Positions 1-7,734 of a DNA stretch of 64,000 nucleotides are shown piece after piece. Below the pieces are notes generated by a model. That model had not been told where the DNA came from and made no database searches. It saw nothing but the letters and a program-made list of their open reading frames with translations. Origin of the DNA: Desulfobacter sp. (lineage in GTDB: Bacteria; Desulfobacterota; Desulfobacteria; Desulfobacterales; Desulfobacteraceae); assembly GCA_028768545.1 (NCBI GenBank), contig CP054838.1, positions 4,894,665-4,958,664 on the forward strand, given 5' to 3'. Positions within the stretch are counted from its first letter, which is position 1, and each line of letters begins with the position of its first letter. A program made the position numbers and the translations under genes.

Positions 1-930
1 CCTGATAATCCTGGGACTGATCTGATGATTTCCCCGGCCGAACAAATACCCCTGGCCGCCGATGGGGGTGATGAAAATTTTTATTTTTGCATCTTTGATG
101 ATATTAAAAATCTCTTTTTCCGATGCATCCTTGACGAGCAAAGACCTGTTTTGAACAAGATCCACCCCAAGCAGGGTATGGTCAAGGTGAAGATTGGTCA
201 TTACCGGACGGGTGGTGGTGCCAGGACCAATGATATAAATCGTATCTTTTTCCATGGCATCGATAAAATCCAGGCCGATGAGATTCTGGGCACCTGCCTC
301 CCCCATTGGGGTGCCGGATTTCCTGGCCTGAACACGGCCTGCCAAAGGCACTTTAAGATACCCGTATAGTTTTGTTTTGACCCTTCCTTGGCGATAGCTT
401 GCTTCAGCAATGTCCAGGACTTCTCCAAGGCGAAAATCTTTAAGACCTCCCTGGATAAAATCCCGGACCAGAAATCCTGCAGCCTCAGGGGTTCTTGAAA
501 ACACCGGGGAATGAATTTTCACCCCGGCAGGAATACCGAGCACGGGCAAAGCTTCCCCCACAGCCGAACAGATATCCCTGGCCGTGCCGTCCCCCCCGGC
601 AAAGAGCAGCAGGTCAATTTTTTTATCCAAAAGCAGGGCCGCTGCCGCCCTTGTATCCTCTCCCGTGGTGGTCTCTTGGAGGGGCATATCCAGAACCCTT
701 GTGTCCAGTCCCGCACCGTTGGCTGCATCTTCTCCCATTTTCCCGGGCGGGGTCAAGATGCAGACCCCTTTGATACCGGCAAGGCCAGCCAGGGCACGGG
801 CGGTTTTTTCAGGGGCCAGGGCCGACCCGCCCAAAGCTTTGGCTTTTTCAGCCAGGCCGTCGGTTCCCTTTAGCCCCACCCTTCCGCCCATGCCGGCAAT
901 GGGATTAATGATCAGCCCGATGCGGATCAT
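1..930 (-). CDS. ATP-NAD kinase-like protein (partial, runs off the left edge)
   Basis: Translating the minus strand from the ATG at 930 gives an open frame to position 1. It begins MIRIGLIINPIAGMGG and carries the diacylglycerol/NAD-kinase signature LLFAGGDGTARDI at about residue 110. This matches the ATP-NAD/AcoX kinase family, whose members phosphorylate NAD or small diols; the substrate cannot be read from sequence. The ATG overlaps the stop of gcvPB (ATGA), so the two are probably translationally coupled within the glycine cleavage operon. This looks like a specialised family member rather than the housekeeping NadK, because of the long GGRVGLKGTDG N-terminal segment and the operon context. 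The C-terminus lies outside the window. Confidence 0.75.
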   Translation of the reverse strand, partial: MIRIGLIINPIAGMGGRVGLKGTDGLAEKAKALGGSALAPEKTARALAGLAGIKGVCILTPPGKMGEDAANGAGLDTRVLDMPLQETTTGEDTRAAAALLLDKKIDLLLFAGGDGTARDICSAVGEALPVLGIPAGVKIHSPVFSRTPEAAGFLVRDFIQGGLKDFRLGEVLDIAEASYRQGRVKTKLYGYLKVPLAGRVQARKSGTPMGEAGAQNLIGLDFIDAMEKDTIYIIGPGTTTRPVMTNLHLDHTLLGVDLVQNRSLLVKDASEKEIFNIIKDAKIKIFITPIGGQGYLFGRGNHQISPRIIR

Positions 931-2521
931 TCACCAGCCCCTGCCCGGGTTGATTTTTTCAGATAAGACCGCCAGGTAATGGCCCATTGGTCAGGATCAT
1001 CCGAAGGTGAAGAATCCACCTGGTGACAGACACTGCTGTGGGGAGCGGTTTTTATGATTTCCGGGTTGTCATAGGCCTCTTGGAATATATGTTTAAGGGT
1101 CTCGATATATTCGTCCAGATCCGCCTTGGAAGGCGTTTCTGTCGGTTCCAGCGTCATGGGTTCTTCAATGTGATAGGGATGGTGACTCGTCCAATAATGC
1201 ATGCCGAAATCCATCATCCTGCGCTGGATATCCCCTGAGGTAATACGGGTATCCCGGGTCAGCTTTTCAATGGTGTATCTCACCTGTTCCACCCGCTGTT
1301 TGCCCGGAATATAAGGGGCATCCACACACGGAATCTCCATGAGTTTTTTAAACATATAATTATTGTTGAGCACAGCCACCTTGGCGGTTTCATACAACCC
1401 TTGAGCGCCCAGGCTCATGATCCAGGCATAGGCTTTGAGCACCACCGGTGCCACACCGTACCAGGACCTGACCTTGCCTATGGACCGGCTGTCCAAAAGA
1501 GGGGAGAAGTCAAAGTCATAGCCCACCTGCCCTGATTTTTTTCAACCTCATTGATAAAAGGCCCGGGCAAATAGGGTTCAAGGGCTTTTACGGCCCCTGT
1601 GGCACCGCAGGCAGGACCGCCGCACCCATGGGGGGTTGAAAATGTCTTGTGAAGGTTGAAAAAACAAAGATCAAACCCCGCCTCTCTGGCCCGGGTCACC
1701 CCTAAAAGACCGTTGGCATTGGCCTGGTCATATCCGCAGATCCCGCCATGGTCATGGACCAGGCGTGTAAATTCTTTCACCCGCGGATTATACACCCCGG
1801 TATCTTCGGGGTTGGCCACAAAAAAGCCTGCGGTCTTGGGTCCCACAGCCGCTTTAAAGGCTTCAAAGTCAGGATACCCATCCTTGTCCGGGCCGATATG
1901 GATAATCTTGTACCCTTTGACGGCAGGGGCGGCGGCATCAGAGGGGTGGGAGTACAGGGTGGTAATGATCTCATCGCGCTGATCTGCCTCGTTTTTTTCT
2001 ACAAAATAATTATACACCACCGAAGCCATGGTCAATATACCCTGGCTGCCGCCTCCCGGCTGAAAGGTAAACCGGTCCAGCCCGGAGATCTGTCTTAAAA
2101 AGCAGTCGGTTTTATAAAAGATCTCCATCATGCCCTGGACTGTTTCTTCGGGCTGAAGGGGGTGGAGTTCAGTGATCTGGGGCTGCCGGGCCAGGACTTC
2201 GTTAATCTTGGGGCTGTATTTTACCGTACAGGTGCCCTGACCAATTTCAATGTTCAGGTCTGCCCCCAGAGTCTGCTGGGAAAGACGCATATAATGGCGG
2301 AGCACCCGGGGCTGTGCAATTTCCGGCAATGCCGGCAGGTCCTTGCGCTGCAAAGATGCCGGAATATCGGTTTTTCCCACCCGGGCCTGGATTTCAGGTT
2401 CTGCCCCGGGGACCTGAATGCCCCGCTCTCCCGGGTTGGTCAATTCAAAAATAATGGGCTCATCCCATTTGGCCTGGTGAAAATTTTCCCTGACTTTTTT
2501 ACTTCTATCTATAAATTCCAT
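927..2521 (-). pseudogene. gcvPB: glycine dehydrogenase (decarboxylating) subunit 2, frameshifted
   Basis: GcvPB is the PLP-binding half of the two-subunit P-protein, which decarboxylates glycine and loads aminomethyl onto lipoyl-GcvH. The first frame (1478-2521) holds the N-terminal two thirds, including the PLP-lysine motif FNLHKTFSTPHGCGG. The remainder lies in another frame (927-1526), beginning in effect VGYDFDFSPLLDSRSIGK. The frames join at a run of seven A (plus-strand T7, 1536-1542). Adding one A gives the smooth reading VEKKSGQVGYDFDF and a protein of 531 residues, normal for the family. The cause may be a homopolymer sequencing error, a true mutation, or -1 slippage at A_AAA_AAT. 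It sits 15 bp after gcvPA and overlaps the kinase-like gene downstream. Confidence 0.9.
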
Positions 2522-2536
2522 TTTAATCTCCTTTAC

Positions 2537-3940
2537 TCACCTCTTTAAAATTTGGGCAAGAGCATCTGCCAGGGTATCAATTTCTGACTGGGTATGAATT
2601 TCAGTGACACAATAAAGCGCTGACTGGCCAAGATCGGGAAAATCGCAAGAGAGATCTCTGCCCCCGAAAATCCCCTTAGCCAACAGGACCTGATTGATCT
2701 GCTCGACGGTTTTTCCGGTATGGTTAAAATCCACCACAAACTCTTTGAATCCAGGGGCATCAAACCCAGGGGATTTTACCCCCTCAATTTGATTCAGGCA
2801 CAAAGAGGCATATCTGGCCTTTTGAACAATGGTCTGGCCCACCTCTTTCATGCCCCAAGGTCCCATGGAGGCAAGATAGACCCCGGCCGTAATGCCCCAA
2901 AGGGCAGACTGGGTGCCCACATATTCCTTACCGTGTTCCCTGTGATGGCCAAAGGAGGTCCTGTCATAGGCCACATCGTCAAACCCGTATTCTCCTGGGG
3001 TTAAGGTGGGAACAATCCCGAACAGCCTTGAGGGAAATTCCATGACATAGCGTTCCTCGTCCCGGGTGGCCATAAACCCGGCCTGCCCGCCCCCGTAATT
3101 CATGTGAATCCCCAGAGGCTGGAGATCCCCGCAGATGATATCCGCCCCGTATTGGGCGGGAGGGGTAAGAATGCCAAGGGAAATGGGGTCCACATAGACC
3201 ACGGACTCCGCCCCGACCCCGTGGGCCAGATCAGAAATTTTCTGGCCGCTGGCCTCAAGAAATCCTAAAAAGGAGGGGTTTTCAAAATAAACAGCCGCGG
3301 TTTGATCGGATAATTTTTTTGCCAGATCATCCAGGTCCAGCTGACCTGTGGCCGGATCATGTCCCACCCGGACGATGGTAATCCCTGGGCTGCAATAATT
3401 TTTAATGGCTGCAAATTTATCAGGATCCATGATATCAGGCACCAGCACCTGATTTCTTCCGGTCATTCGGCAGGCCATTCTAAGTGAGGTGGCCGCCGCC
3501 TGAAACCCGTCCATGGTCGGCACATTTACCACCTCCATATCCACCAGCTCGGCCACCAGGCTCTGATATTCAAACAAGGCCTGAAACCTGCCGAAATCAT
3601 TGTACATTTCCCCGCCGTAGGCCGTGAGAAACTCTCCTCTGGAATTGATCTCATCGCAAAGGACCGGCACATAGTGCTGGGCGCAGCCTGCCCCCAGAAA
3701 GCTGATCATCTCGTCACAATGCTTATTTTTGGCCAGAATCTTTGAGACATGGCGTTTAAGCTCAAATTCAGATCCCAAGCCCTTTGGCAAATCCAGATTC
3801 TGGGTCAGTTTCAATTCTTCAGGAATCTGCTCGTGCAGATCTTCCAGAGATGAAAGCCCCAGCTCCCTCAGCATCTGATCCTGGGTCTCCAGTGCGGAAT
3901 TGGGGATATAGGGATGGTGTTTCAGTCCGTTGACGGCCAT
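2537..3940 (-). CDS. gcvPA: glycine dehydrogenase (decarboxylating) subunit 1
   Basis: This is the 467-residue N-terminal half of the split P-protein of the glycine cleavage system, which partners GcvPB. Recognisable family segments are the N-terminal HHPYIPNS, FLGAGCAQHYVP, FLTAYGGEMYNDFGRFQALFEYQS (positions about 105-130) and GLQPLGI-like DLQPLGIHMNYGGGQAGF. Length is typical for subunit 1 of anaerobes. The start is set by the SD AAGGAG just upstream of ATG 3940. It is the first gene of a minus-strand operon with gcvPB and the kinase-like gene; gcvT and gcvH are not in the window. A candidate sigma-54 promoter lies about 110 bp upstream, and a divergent sigma-54 activator gene is next door, so glycine- or nitrogen-linked activation is likely (inference). 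Confidence 0.95.
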   Translation of the reverse strand: MAVNGLKHHPYIPNSALETQDQMLRELGLSSLEDLHEQIPEELKLTQNLDLPKGLGSEFELKRHVSKILAKNKHCDEMISFLGAGCAQHYVPVLCDEINSRGEFLTAYGGEMYNDFGRFQALFEYQSLVAELVDMEVVNVPTMDGFQAAATSLRMACRMTGRNQVLVPDIMDPDKFAAIKNYCSPGITIVRVGHDPATGQLDLDDLAKKLSDQTAAVYFENPSFLGFLEASGQKISDLAHGVGAESVVYVDPISLGILTPPAQYGADIICGDLQPLGIHMNYGGGQAGFMATRDEERYVMEFPSRLFGIVPTLTPGEYGFDDVAYDRTSFGHHREHGKEYVGTQSALWGITAGVYLASMGPWGMKEVGQTIVQKARYASLCLNQIEGVKSPGFDAPGFKEFVVDFNHTGKTVEQINQVLLAKGIFGGRDLSCDFPDLGQSALYCVTEIHTQSEIDTLADALAQILKR

Positions 3941-4051
3941 GGCTGTCTCCTTGCAAAAAAATAATCATTAAAAATGGATTCACTCCAAAGCATCTTCACT
4001 CAAAAATTCACCGGGTAAAGACCTCGGCTGAACCACGTTATGGTCTATCAT

Positions 4052-4067
4052 AGCAGATTCCATACCA
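4052..4067 (-). promoter_or_regulatory. candidate sigma-54 (-24/-12) promoter of the gcvPA operon
   Basis: On the minus strand the sequence TGGTATGGAATCTGCT has the invariant GG and GC exactly 10 nt apart and fits TGGCACGNNNNTTGCW at most positions. Transcription would start near 4040, leaving a leader of about 100 nt before gcvPA. The adjacent divergent gene encodes a sigma-54 activator, which supports the call. No glycine riboswitch features were seen in the leader. Confidence 0.5.
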
Positions 4068-4195
4068 GGATCCTGATCCAGGCCGCCAGGCCGAGATAAC
4101 CACCTGATTTAAAAAACAAAATTCTTTTACATCAGATGTCATCCCCAGGCCCGACCACCACTTTTTTCATCTGCCATCCCCGATATTTTGCCAGT

Positions 4196-4246
4196 TTTGA
4201 CACACAATTATATTTTTTGTCAAACCCATTGTCAAAAACCGTCAAA
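4196..4246. promoter_or_regulatory. GTCAAA repeat cluster, candidate upstream activator sites
   Basis: An inverted repeat TTTGACA (4196-4202) / TGTCAAA (4218-4224) is followed by two further direct GTCAAA copies at 4231-4236 and 4241-4246. The cluster lies 130-180 bp upstream of the candidate sigma-54 promoter and just before the activator gene. That is the usual place for enhancer sites of bacterial enhancer-binding proteins. Confidence 0.45.
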
Positions 4247-4293
4247 CCAGGTAGGATGTCTCCGCTTGAATACCCGGATGCCAAGGAGATGCC

Positions 4294-6069
4294 ATGATCA
4301 ATATCCATGCCCATAAAAAAGATTTAAAAAGAGCCGTTGAAATGATCAAGGCCATGCTTGACGTGGATGCTGCCATTTTTGACATAGACAGCACCCTTTT
4401 GGCGGCAACCGATGAATATTCCAGACAAAAAGGACACAGGGTCCATGCCCCGTCCATTCAGGAGGTCCTGGCAAACGGCAATGTCGTGGTGAATAAACCA
4501 GGCCATATGTCCTCGTGCAACGGGTGCCGCTTTATCGGGAACTGTCCGGCAAAAATTGAAATCCTCAAACGATTTTCCACGGGTTCAACCCCCATTGGGG
4601 TCATGACCCTGACCTCTTTTACCCGCCAGGGACATGAAAAAATCGTCTCTGACACCACCGTCTATGTCCAGGCATTAAACCTGTTTTCAGACTGGATCGC
4701 CGATTTGATCGAAGGCCGGGACAAGGCCCAGGCCTTTGCTGAATCCCAGGAAACACTCAACACCCTCATGGATCTTTCACAGGATGCCGTGCTGACCATT
4801 GACACCCGGGGTCTTGTCACCCGGGGAAATGCCCGGGCCTTGAAGCTCTTTGCCTTTTGTGATCTTTATACAAGATCAGCCTTTAACATCCTGCCCCAAC
4901 CCTTGGTGGAGAAAACTCTTGAAGCCAGCCCGATCAAGGGAGCAAAAATCAGGGTCAACACCCTTGAGTTCTTTTTATCTGCCCGGCCGGTTAATACCCA
5001 GGGCAGTTTTTCAGGTGCCGTGATCACCCTGGCAAGCACCCGGAAAATAAACGCCGCCCCCCCCCCCCTGCCCCAGTCTCCCCGGAATAACACACCGGGC
5101 CTGGACAATATTCTGGGAAGCAGTTCTGCCATCATTCAAATCAAAAAAATGGGCGTACAACTTTCAAAGTCCAACTCAACCCTGCTGATCACAGGAGAGA
5201 CCGGAACCGGAAAAGGATTGCTGGCCAAGGCCATTCATTATTCGGGAAACCGGAAAGACCACCCGTTCATACCGGTGAACTGCGCCAGCATCCCTGACAC
5301 CTTATTTGAGAGCGAATTGTTCGGATATGAAGAAGGTGCGTTTACCAGGGCTAAAAAAGGAGGAAAACCAGGCAAATTTGAACTGGCCCACCAGGGCACA
5401 TTGTTTTTGGATGAAATCGGGGAAATGCCCCTCCACCTCCAGGCCAAGCTTTTGAACGTTCTTCAGGACAATTGCCTTCAGCGAATCGGCGGGGTGGATT
5501 TTCTCCCCGTGGATCTAAGGGTGATTGCCGCCAGCAACCAGGACCTTGAAGCCATGGTCCATGACAAAACGTTCAGGTCAGACCTATTTTATCGCCTCAA
5601 TGTCATTCCCCTGGTGCTGCCCCCCCTTTGTCTGCGTAAAAAAGACATCCCCGTGCTGGCCCGCGCCTTTGTCAAAACAGCCAATATCCGTGCCAACAAA
5701 TCAATCAAATCAATCTCCCCCAAGGTCTTAAATTTATTTTCAGACCATGACTGGCCAGGAAATATCAGGGAACTGCAAAACCTCATCGAGTACTCTGTCA
5801 ATATGGCAAAAACACAGACAATCTGTCCCCATGACCTGCCTGAAAGATTTTTAAACCATACCCGGAAGGTGGGCCCAAAGGCCCTGGAACGAAAAGAAAC
5901 CCACCCGAATTTCAGGCAGAGGGCATCCATGGCCCAGGCCCAGGCCATCATGGAAAACCTGGACCATTTTGGCCATGATGTTAAAGGAAAAACCCAAACC
6001 GCAAAAAACCTGGGCATCAGCCTCAGAACCCTTTACAGAAAGCTTGCAACCATGGAGACAGATTCCTGA
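4294..6069 (+). CDS. sigma-54-dependent transcriptional activator with Cys-rich N-terminal and PAS domains
   Basis: This is a 591-residue enhancer-binding protein. The N-terminal part has a cysteine group, CNGCRFIGNC, at residues 75-84 that could bind metal or sense redox state. A PAS-like domain follows (about 145-250), then an AAA+ domain with Walker A GETGTGKG, Walker B TLFLDEIGEMP and arginine-finger region FRSDLFYRLNVIPL. The C-terminal HTH is TAKNLGISLRTLYRKL. The sigma-54-contacting loop reads GAFTRA where most activators have GAFTGA. The SD AAGGAG precedes ATG 4294. It is divergent from gcvPA and probably controls that operon from the sites between them. The effector is unknown; glycine or a product of glycine metabolism is a guess. 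Confidence 0.9.
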   Translation: MINIHAHKKDLKRAVEMIKAMLDVDAAIFDIDSTLLAATDEYSRQKGHRVHAPSIQEVLANGNVVVNKPGHMSSCNGCRFIGNCPAKIEILKRFSTGSTPIGVMTLTSFTRQGHEKIVSDTTVYVQALNLFSDWIADLIEGRDKAQAFAESQETLNTLMDLSQDAVLTIDTRGLVTRGNARALKLFAFCDLYTRSAFNILPQPLVEKTLEASPIKGAKIRVNTLEFFLSARPVNTQGSFSGAVITLASTRKINAAPPPLPQSPRNNTPGLDNILGSSSAIIQIKKMGVQLSKSNSTLLITGETGTGKGLLAKAIHYSGNRKDHPFIPVNCASIPDTLFESELFGYEEGAFTRAKKGGKPGKFELAHQGTLFLDEIGEMPLHLQAKLLNVLQDNCLQRIGGVDFLPVDLRVIAASNQDLEAMVHDKTFRSDLFYRLNVIPLVLPPLCLRKKDIPVLARAFVKTANIRANKSIKSISPKVLNLFSDHDWPGNIRELQNLIEYSVNMAKTQTICPHDLPERFLNHTRKVGPKALERKETHPNFRQRASMAQAQAIMENLDHFGHDVKGKTQTAKNLGISLRTLYRKLATMETDS

Positions 6070-6077
6070 CCCAGGGC

Positions 6078-6431
6078 TCAGTCTTTCAGCTTCCCCTTTA
6101 ACAAGTCCCCAAGCCCGGCAAAGGGATTGGTGCCGCCGCCCCCTTCCTGATTGTCCGAGGCGGTCTCGTCTGAATAGGCGTCTGCCACCTGGTCCCTTGA
6201 ATGTTCATTGTCATGGCAGTAAATGCATAAAAGCTCCCAATTGCTGCCGTCGGGCGGATTATTGTCGTGGTTATGATCCTTATGGTGGACGGTGAGTTCC
6301 TTGAGCCGTTTTCCTTCAAACTCCCTGCCGCAATGGGCACAGATCCAGGGATACAATTTAAGGGCACGTTCCCGATAGGTATTCTGCCGGGACTGCTGCT
6401 CGCTGAGCGCTTTTTCGGTATGGGTGGCCAT
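6078..6431 (-). CDS. yajD: YajD-family HNH nuclease
   Basis: This is a 117-residue protein with the YajD pattern: YRERALKLYPWICAHCGREF (CxxC at about residues 30-33), the HNH core ELTVHHKDHNHDNNPPDG, then NWELLCIYCHDNEHSRDQ. The two CxxC pairs bind zinc and the histidines form the nuclease site by family knowledge. The physiological DNA target is unknown. The start at 6431 is chosen over the longer open frame because AGGAGAAG sits directly upstream and homology begins there. The C-terminus NPFAGLGDLLKGKLKD resembles the NPFADL end of enterobacterial YajD. It follows slyX by 58 bp on the same strand. Confidence 0.9.
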   Translation of the reverse strand: MATHTEKALSEQQSRQNTYRERALKLYPWICAHCGREFEGKRLKELTVHHKDHNHDNNPPDGSNWELLCIYCHDNEHSRDQVADAYSDETASDNQEGGGGTNPFAGLGDLLKGKLKD

Positions 6432-6489
6432 ATGATCTTCTCCTGATATGGGTATTTTAAATTTGCTAAAGGACCGAAAATAATTTCTT

Positions 6490-6690
6490 CTAGTAATGGG
6501 GCGGTTTCTCATTGGCCGGACCGGGCTGGGACTGTTCCTGGGACCTGGCCAGTTCCCGGCAGACGGCCGTGAGACGGTCAATCTCCCTTTGCTGGGCATA
6601 AATCACATCGTTGAGTTCCCTGACAGCCTTTTCCTGGAAGGCCAGTTTTGTTTCGATCTTTTCAAGCCGTTTTGCATCCATGGTATTCAT
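6490..6690 (-). CDS. slyX: SlyX family coiled-coil protein
   Basis: This is a 66-residue protein consisting mostly of one heptad-patterned helix: RLEKIETKLAFQEKAVREL followed by NDVIYAQQREIDRLT. It ends in a short polar tail, KPPHY, as is usual for SlyX. Its function is not established; SlyX in enterobacteria was found near slyD. The ATG overlaps the end of trmB by 4 bp (ATGA), so it is co-translated with that gene. Confidence 0.85.
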   Translation of the reverse strand: MNTMDAKRLEKIETKLAFQEKAVRELNDVIYAQQREIDRLTAVCRELARSQEQSQPGPANEKPPHY

Positions 6691-7361
6691 TTGTTTTCAC
6701 CCGAATCTGTAGTTAATGTAAATCCAAGATATTTAATGGTTTTCCCCTGATTAACGGCCTTGGCCTCAAAGGTGGAGACAATATGACCGGCGCCCTGGTC
6801 CAAGATCTTTGACTGATGAAAATCAATTGAAACCGCCTTGATATCCCCCCCCCAGTATTCAACCATTTCCCGGGTATAGGTAAAAAGCAGGTCAGAATCT
6901 GTTTTCAAATGCACCATGCCCCCGGGGACAAGCAGCCGGGCATAGGCGGCCATAAAATCAGAAGAGGTGAGCCTGTGCTTGATCTCCCGCTGCTTTGGAT
7001 GGGGATCCGGAAAGGTCAGCCAGATCTCGGCAATGGAATGGTCCTTAAAAAAAAGATGGAGATTCCTGATGTTTGCCCTGAGAAACAAAAGATTGTCAAA
7101 CCCGCGGGCAAGTCCTGCTTCCCCCCCGTCACAGAGGCGGTAACTTTTCTGGTCCACCCCCACGCAGAGTTTTTGGGGAAAGGCTGCGGCAAATCCAAGG
7201 CTGTGCTCTCCCTTGCCGCAGCCCAGCTCAAGTATTGTGTCCATCTCTGAATAGGGTGGCTGCTGCCAGGGCCAGGGACCCCGGGTCTCACCTGAAGCGG
7301 GGAGGATGACATTGGCCAGGTGCCGGACCCGTTCGTATTTACGGTTTTTGGTCTTTGGCAT
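6687..7361 (-). CDS. trmB: tRNA (guanine-N7-)-methyltransferase
   Basis: This 224-residue class I SAM methyltransferase forms m7G46 in tRNA variable loops. The SAM site is LELGCGKGEHSLGFAAAFP (about residues 43-61). The TrmB signature IWLTFPDPHPKQREIKHRL follows at about 127-145, and LKTDSDLLFTYT near 180 completes the fold. The start MPKTKNRKYERVRH is within the normal size range for the family. slyX overlaps its 3' end. About 140 bp with a dispersed repeat separates it from the S4-domain gene upstream. Confidence 0.95.
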   Translation of the reverse strand: MPKTKNRKYERVRHLANVILPASGETRGPWPWQQPPYSEMDTILELGCGKGEHSLGFAAAFPQKLCVGVDQKSYRLCDGGEAGLARGFDNLLFLRANIRNLHLFFKDHSIAEIWLTFPDPHPKQREIKHRLTSSDFMAAYARLLVPGGMVHLKTDSDLLFTYTREMVEYWGGDIKAVSIDFHQSKILDQGAGHIVSTFEAKAVNQGKTIKYLGFTLTTDSGENK

Positions 7362-7424
7362 GTCTGCCTTTCAAATTAAATTCCAAACAAATATTCATTG
7401 TTCAAATCCTTTCGGGACAAAGCC

Positions 7425-7497
7425 TTAGGCTCAGGTTCGAATTAAAATCTTGCCTAATATGGCTTAGGATTTTTAATCGTATTCAAGGCGGGTGGCT
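7425..7497 (+). repeat. dispersed 73-bp intergenic repeat, copy 1
   Basis: The segment starting TTAGGCTCAGGTTCGAATTA and ending CAAGGCGGGTGGCT recurs at 13332-13404 with the same length, orientation and no gaps. About 63 of 73 positions match by eye. The core AATTAAAATC ... GATTTTTAATC can form a hairpin. It lies between trmB and the S4-domain gene. Confidence 0.7.
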
Positions 7498-7504
7498 GGG
7501 AGCC

Positions 7505-7729
7505 TTACCCCGCCATCTCAACTTTCAGGCAGATATCGTCCATTTCAATGATATCCCCGGGATATATTTTTTTGCGTTTCCGAGTTTCAATTTCCCCATT
7601 CACCCGGACCAGGCCGTCGGCAATAAAATATTTTGCTTCTCCCCCGCTGGCGGCCAGATTTTCAAACTTAAGCACCTTGTACAATTCAATCGGGGATTGG
7701 GTCAAGTAAACAGATCTTGTCTCTTCCAT
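7505..7729 (-). CDS. YbcJ/YaaA-type S4 RNA-binding domain protein
   Basis: This 74-residue protein is made of a single S4 domain. It has KVLKFENLAASGGEAKYFI followed by DGLVRVNGEIETRKRKKI and a final YPGDIIEMDD, the classic alpha-L RNA-binding motif. It resembles E. coli YbcJ and is likely an RNA- or ribosome-associated factor; no catalytic domain is attached. Its start lies 5 bp after the stop of the acyl-CoA synthetase gene, so it belongs to that minus-strand operon. Confidence 0.85.
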   Translation of the reverse strand: MEETRSVYLTQSPIELYKVLKFENLAASGGEAKYFIADGLVRVNGEIETRKRKKIYPGDIIEMDDICLKVEMAG

Positions 7730-7734
7730 GTGTT

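Noticed and set aside
25..979. Several plus-strand open frames near the left edge
   Set aside because: They lie antisense to the ATP-NAD-kinase-like gene, have no start signals and show no recognisable protein pattern.
3941..4050. Glycine riboswitch in the gcvPA leader
   Set aside because: The leader is only about 100 nt and none of the paired aptamer motifs of the glycine riboswitch is visible.
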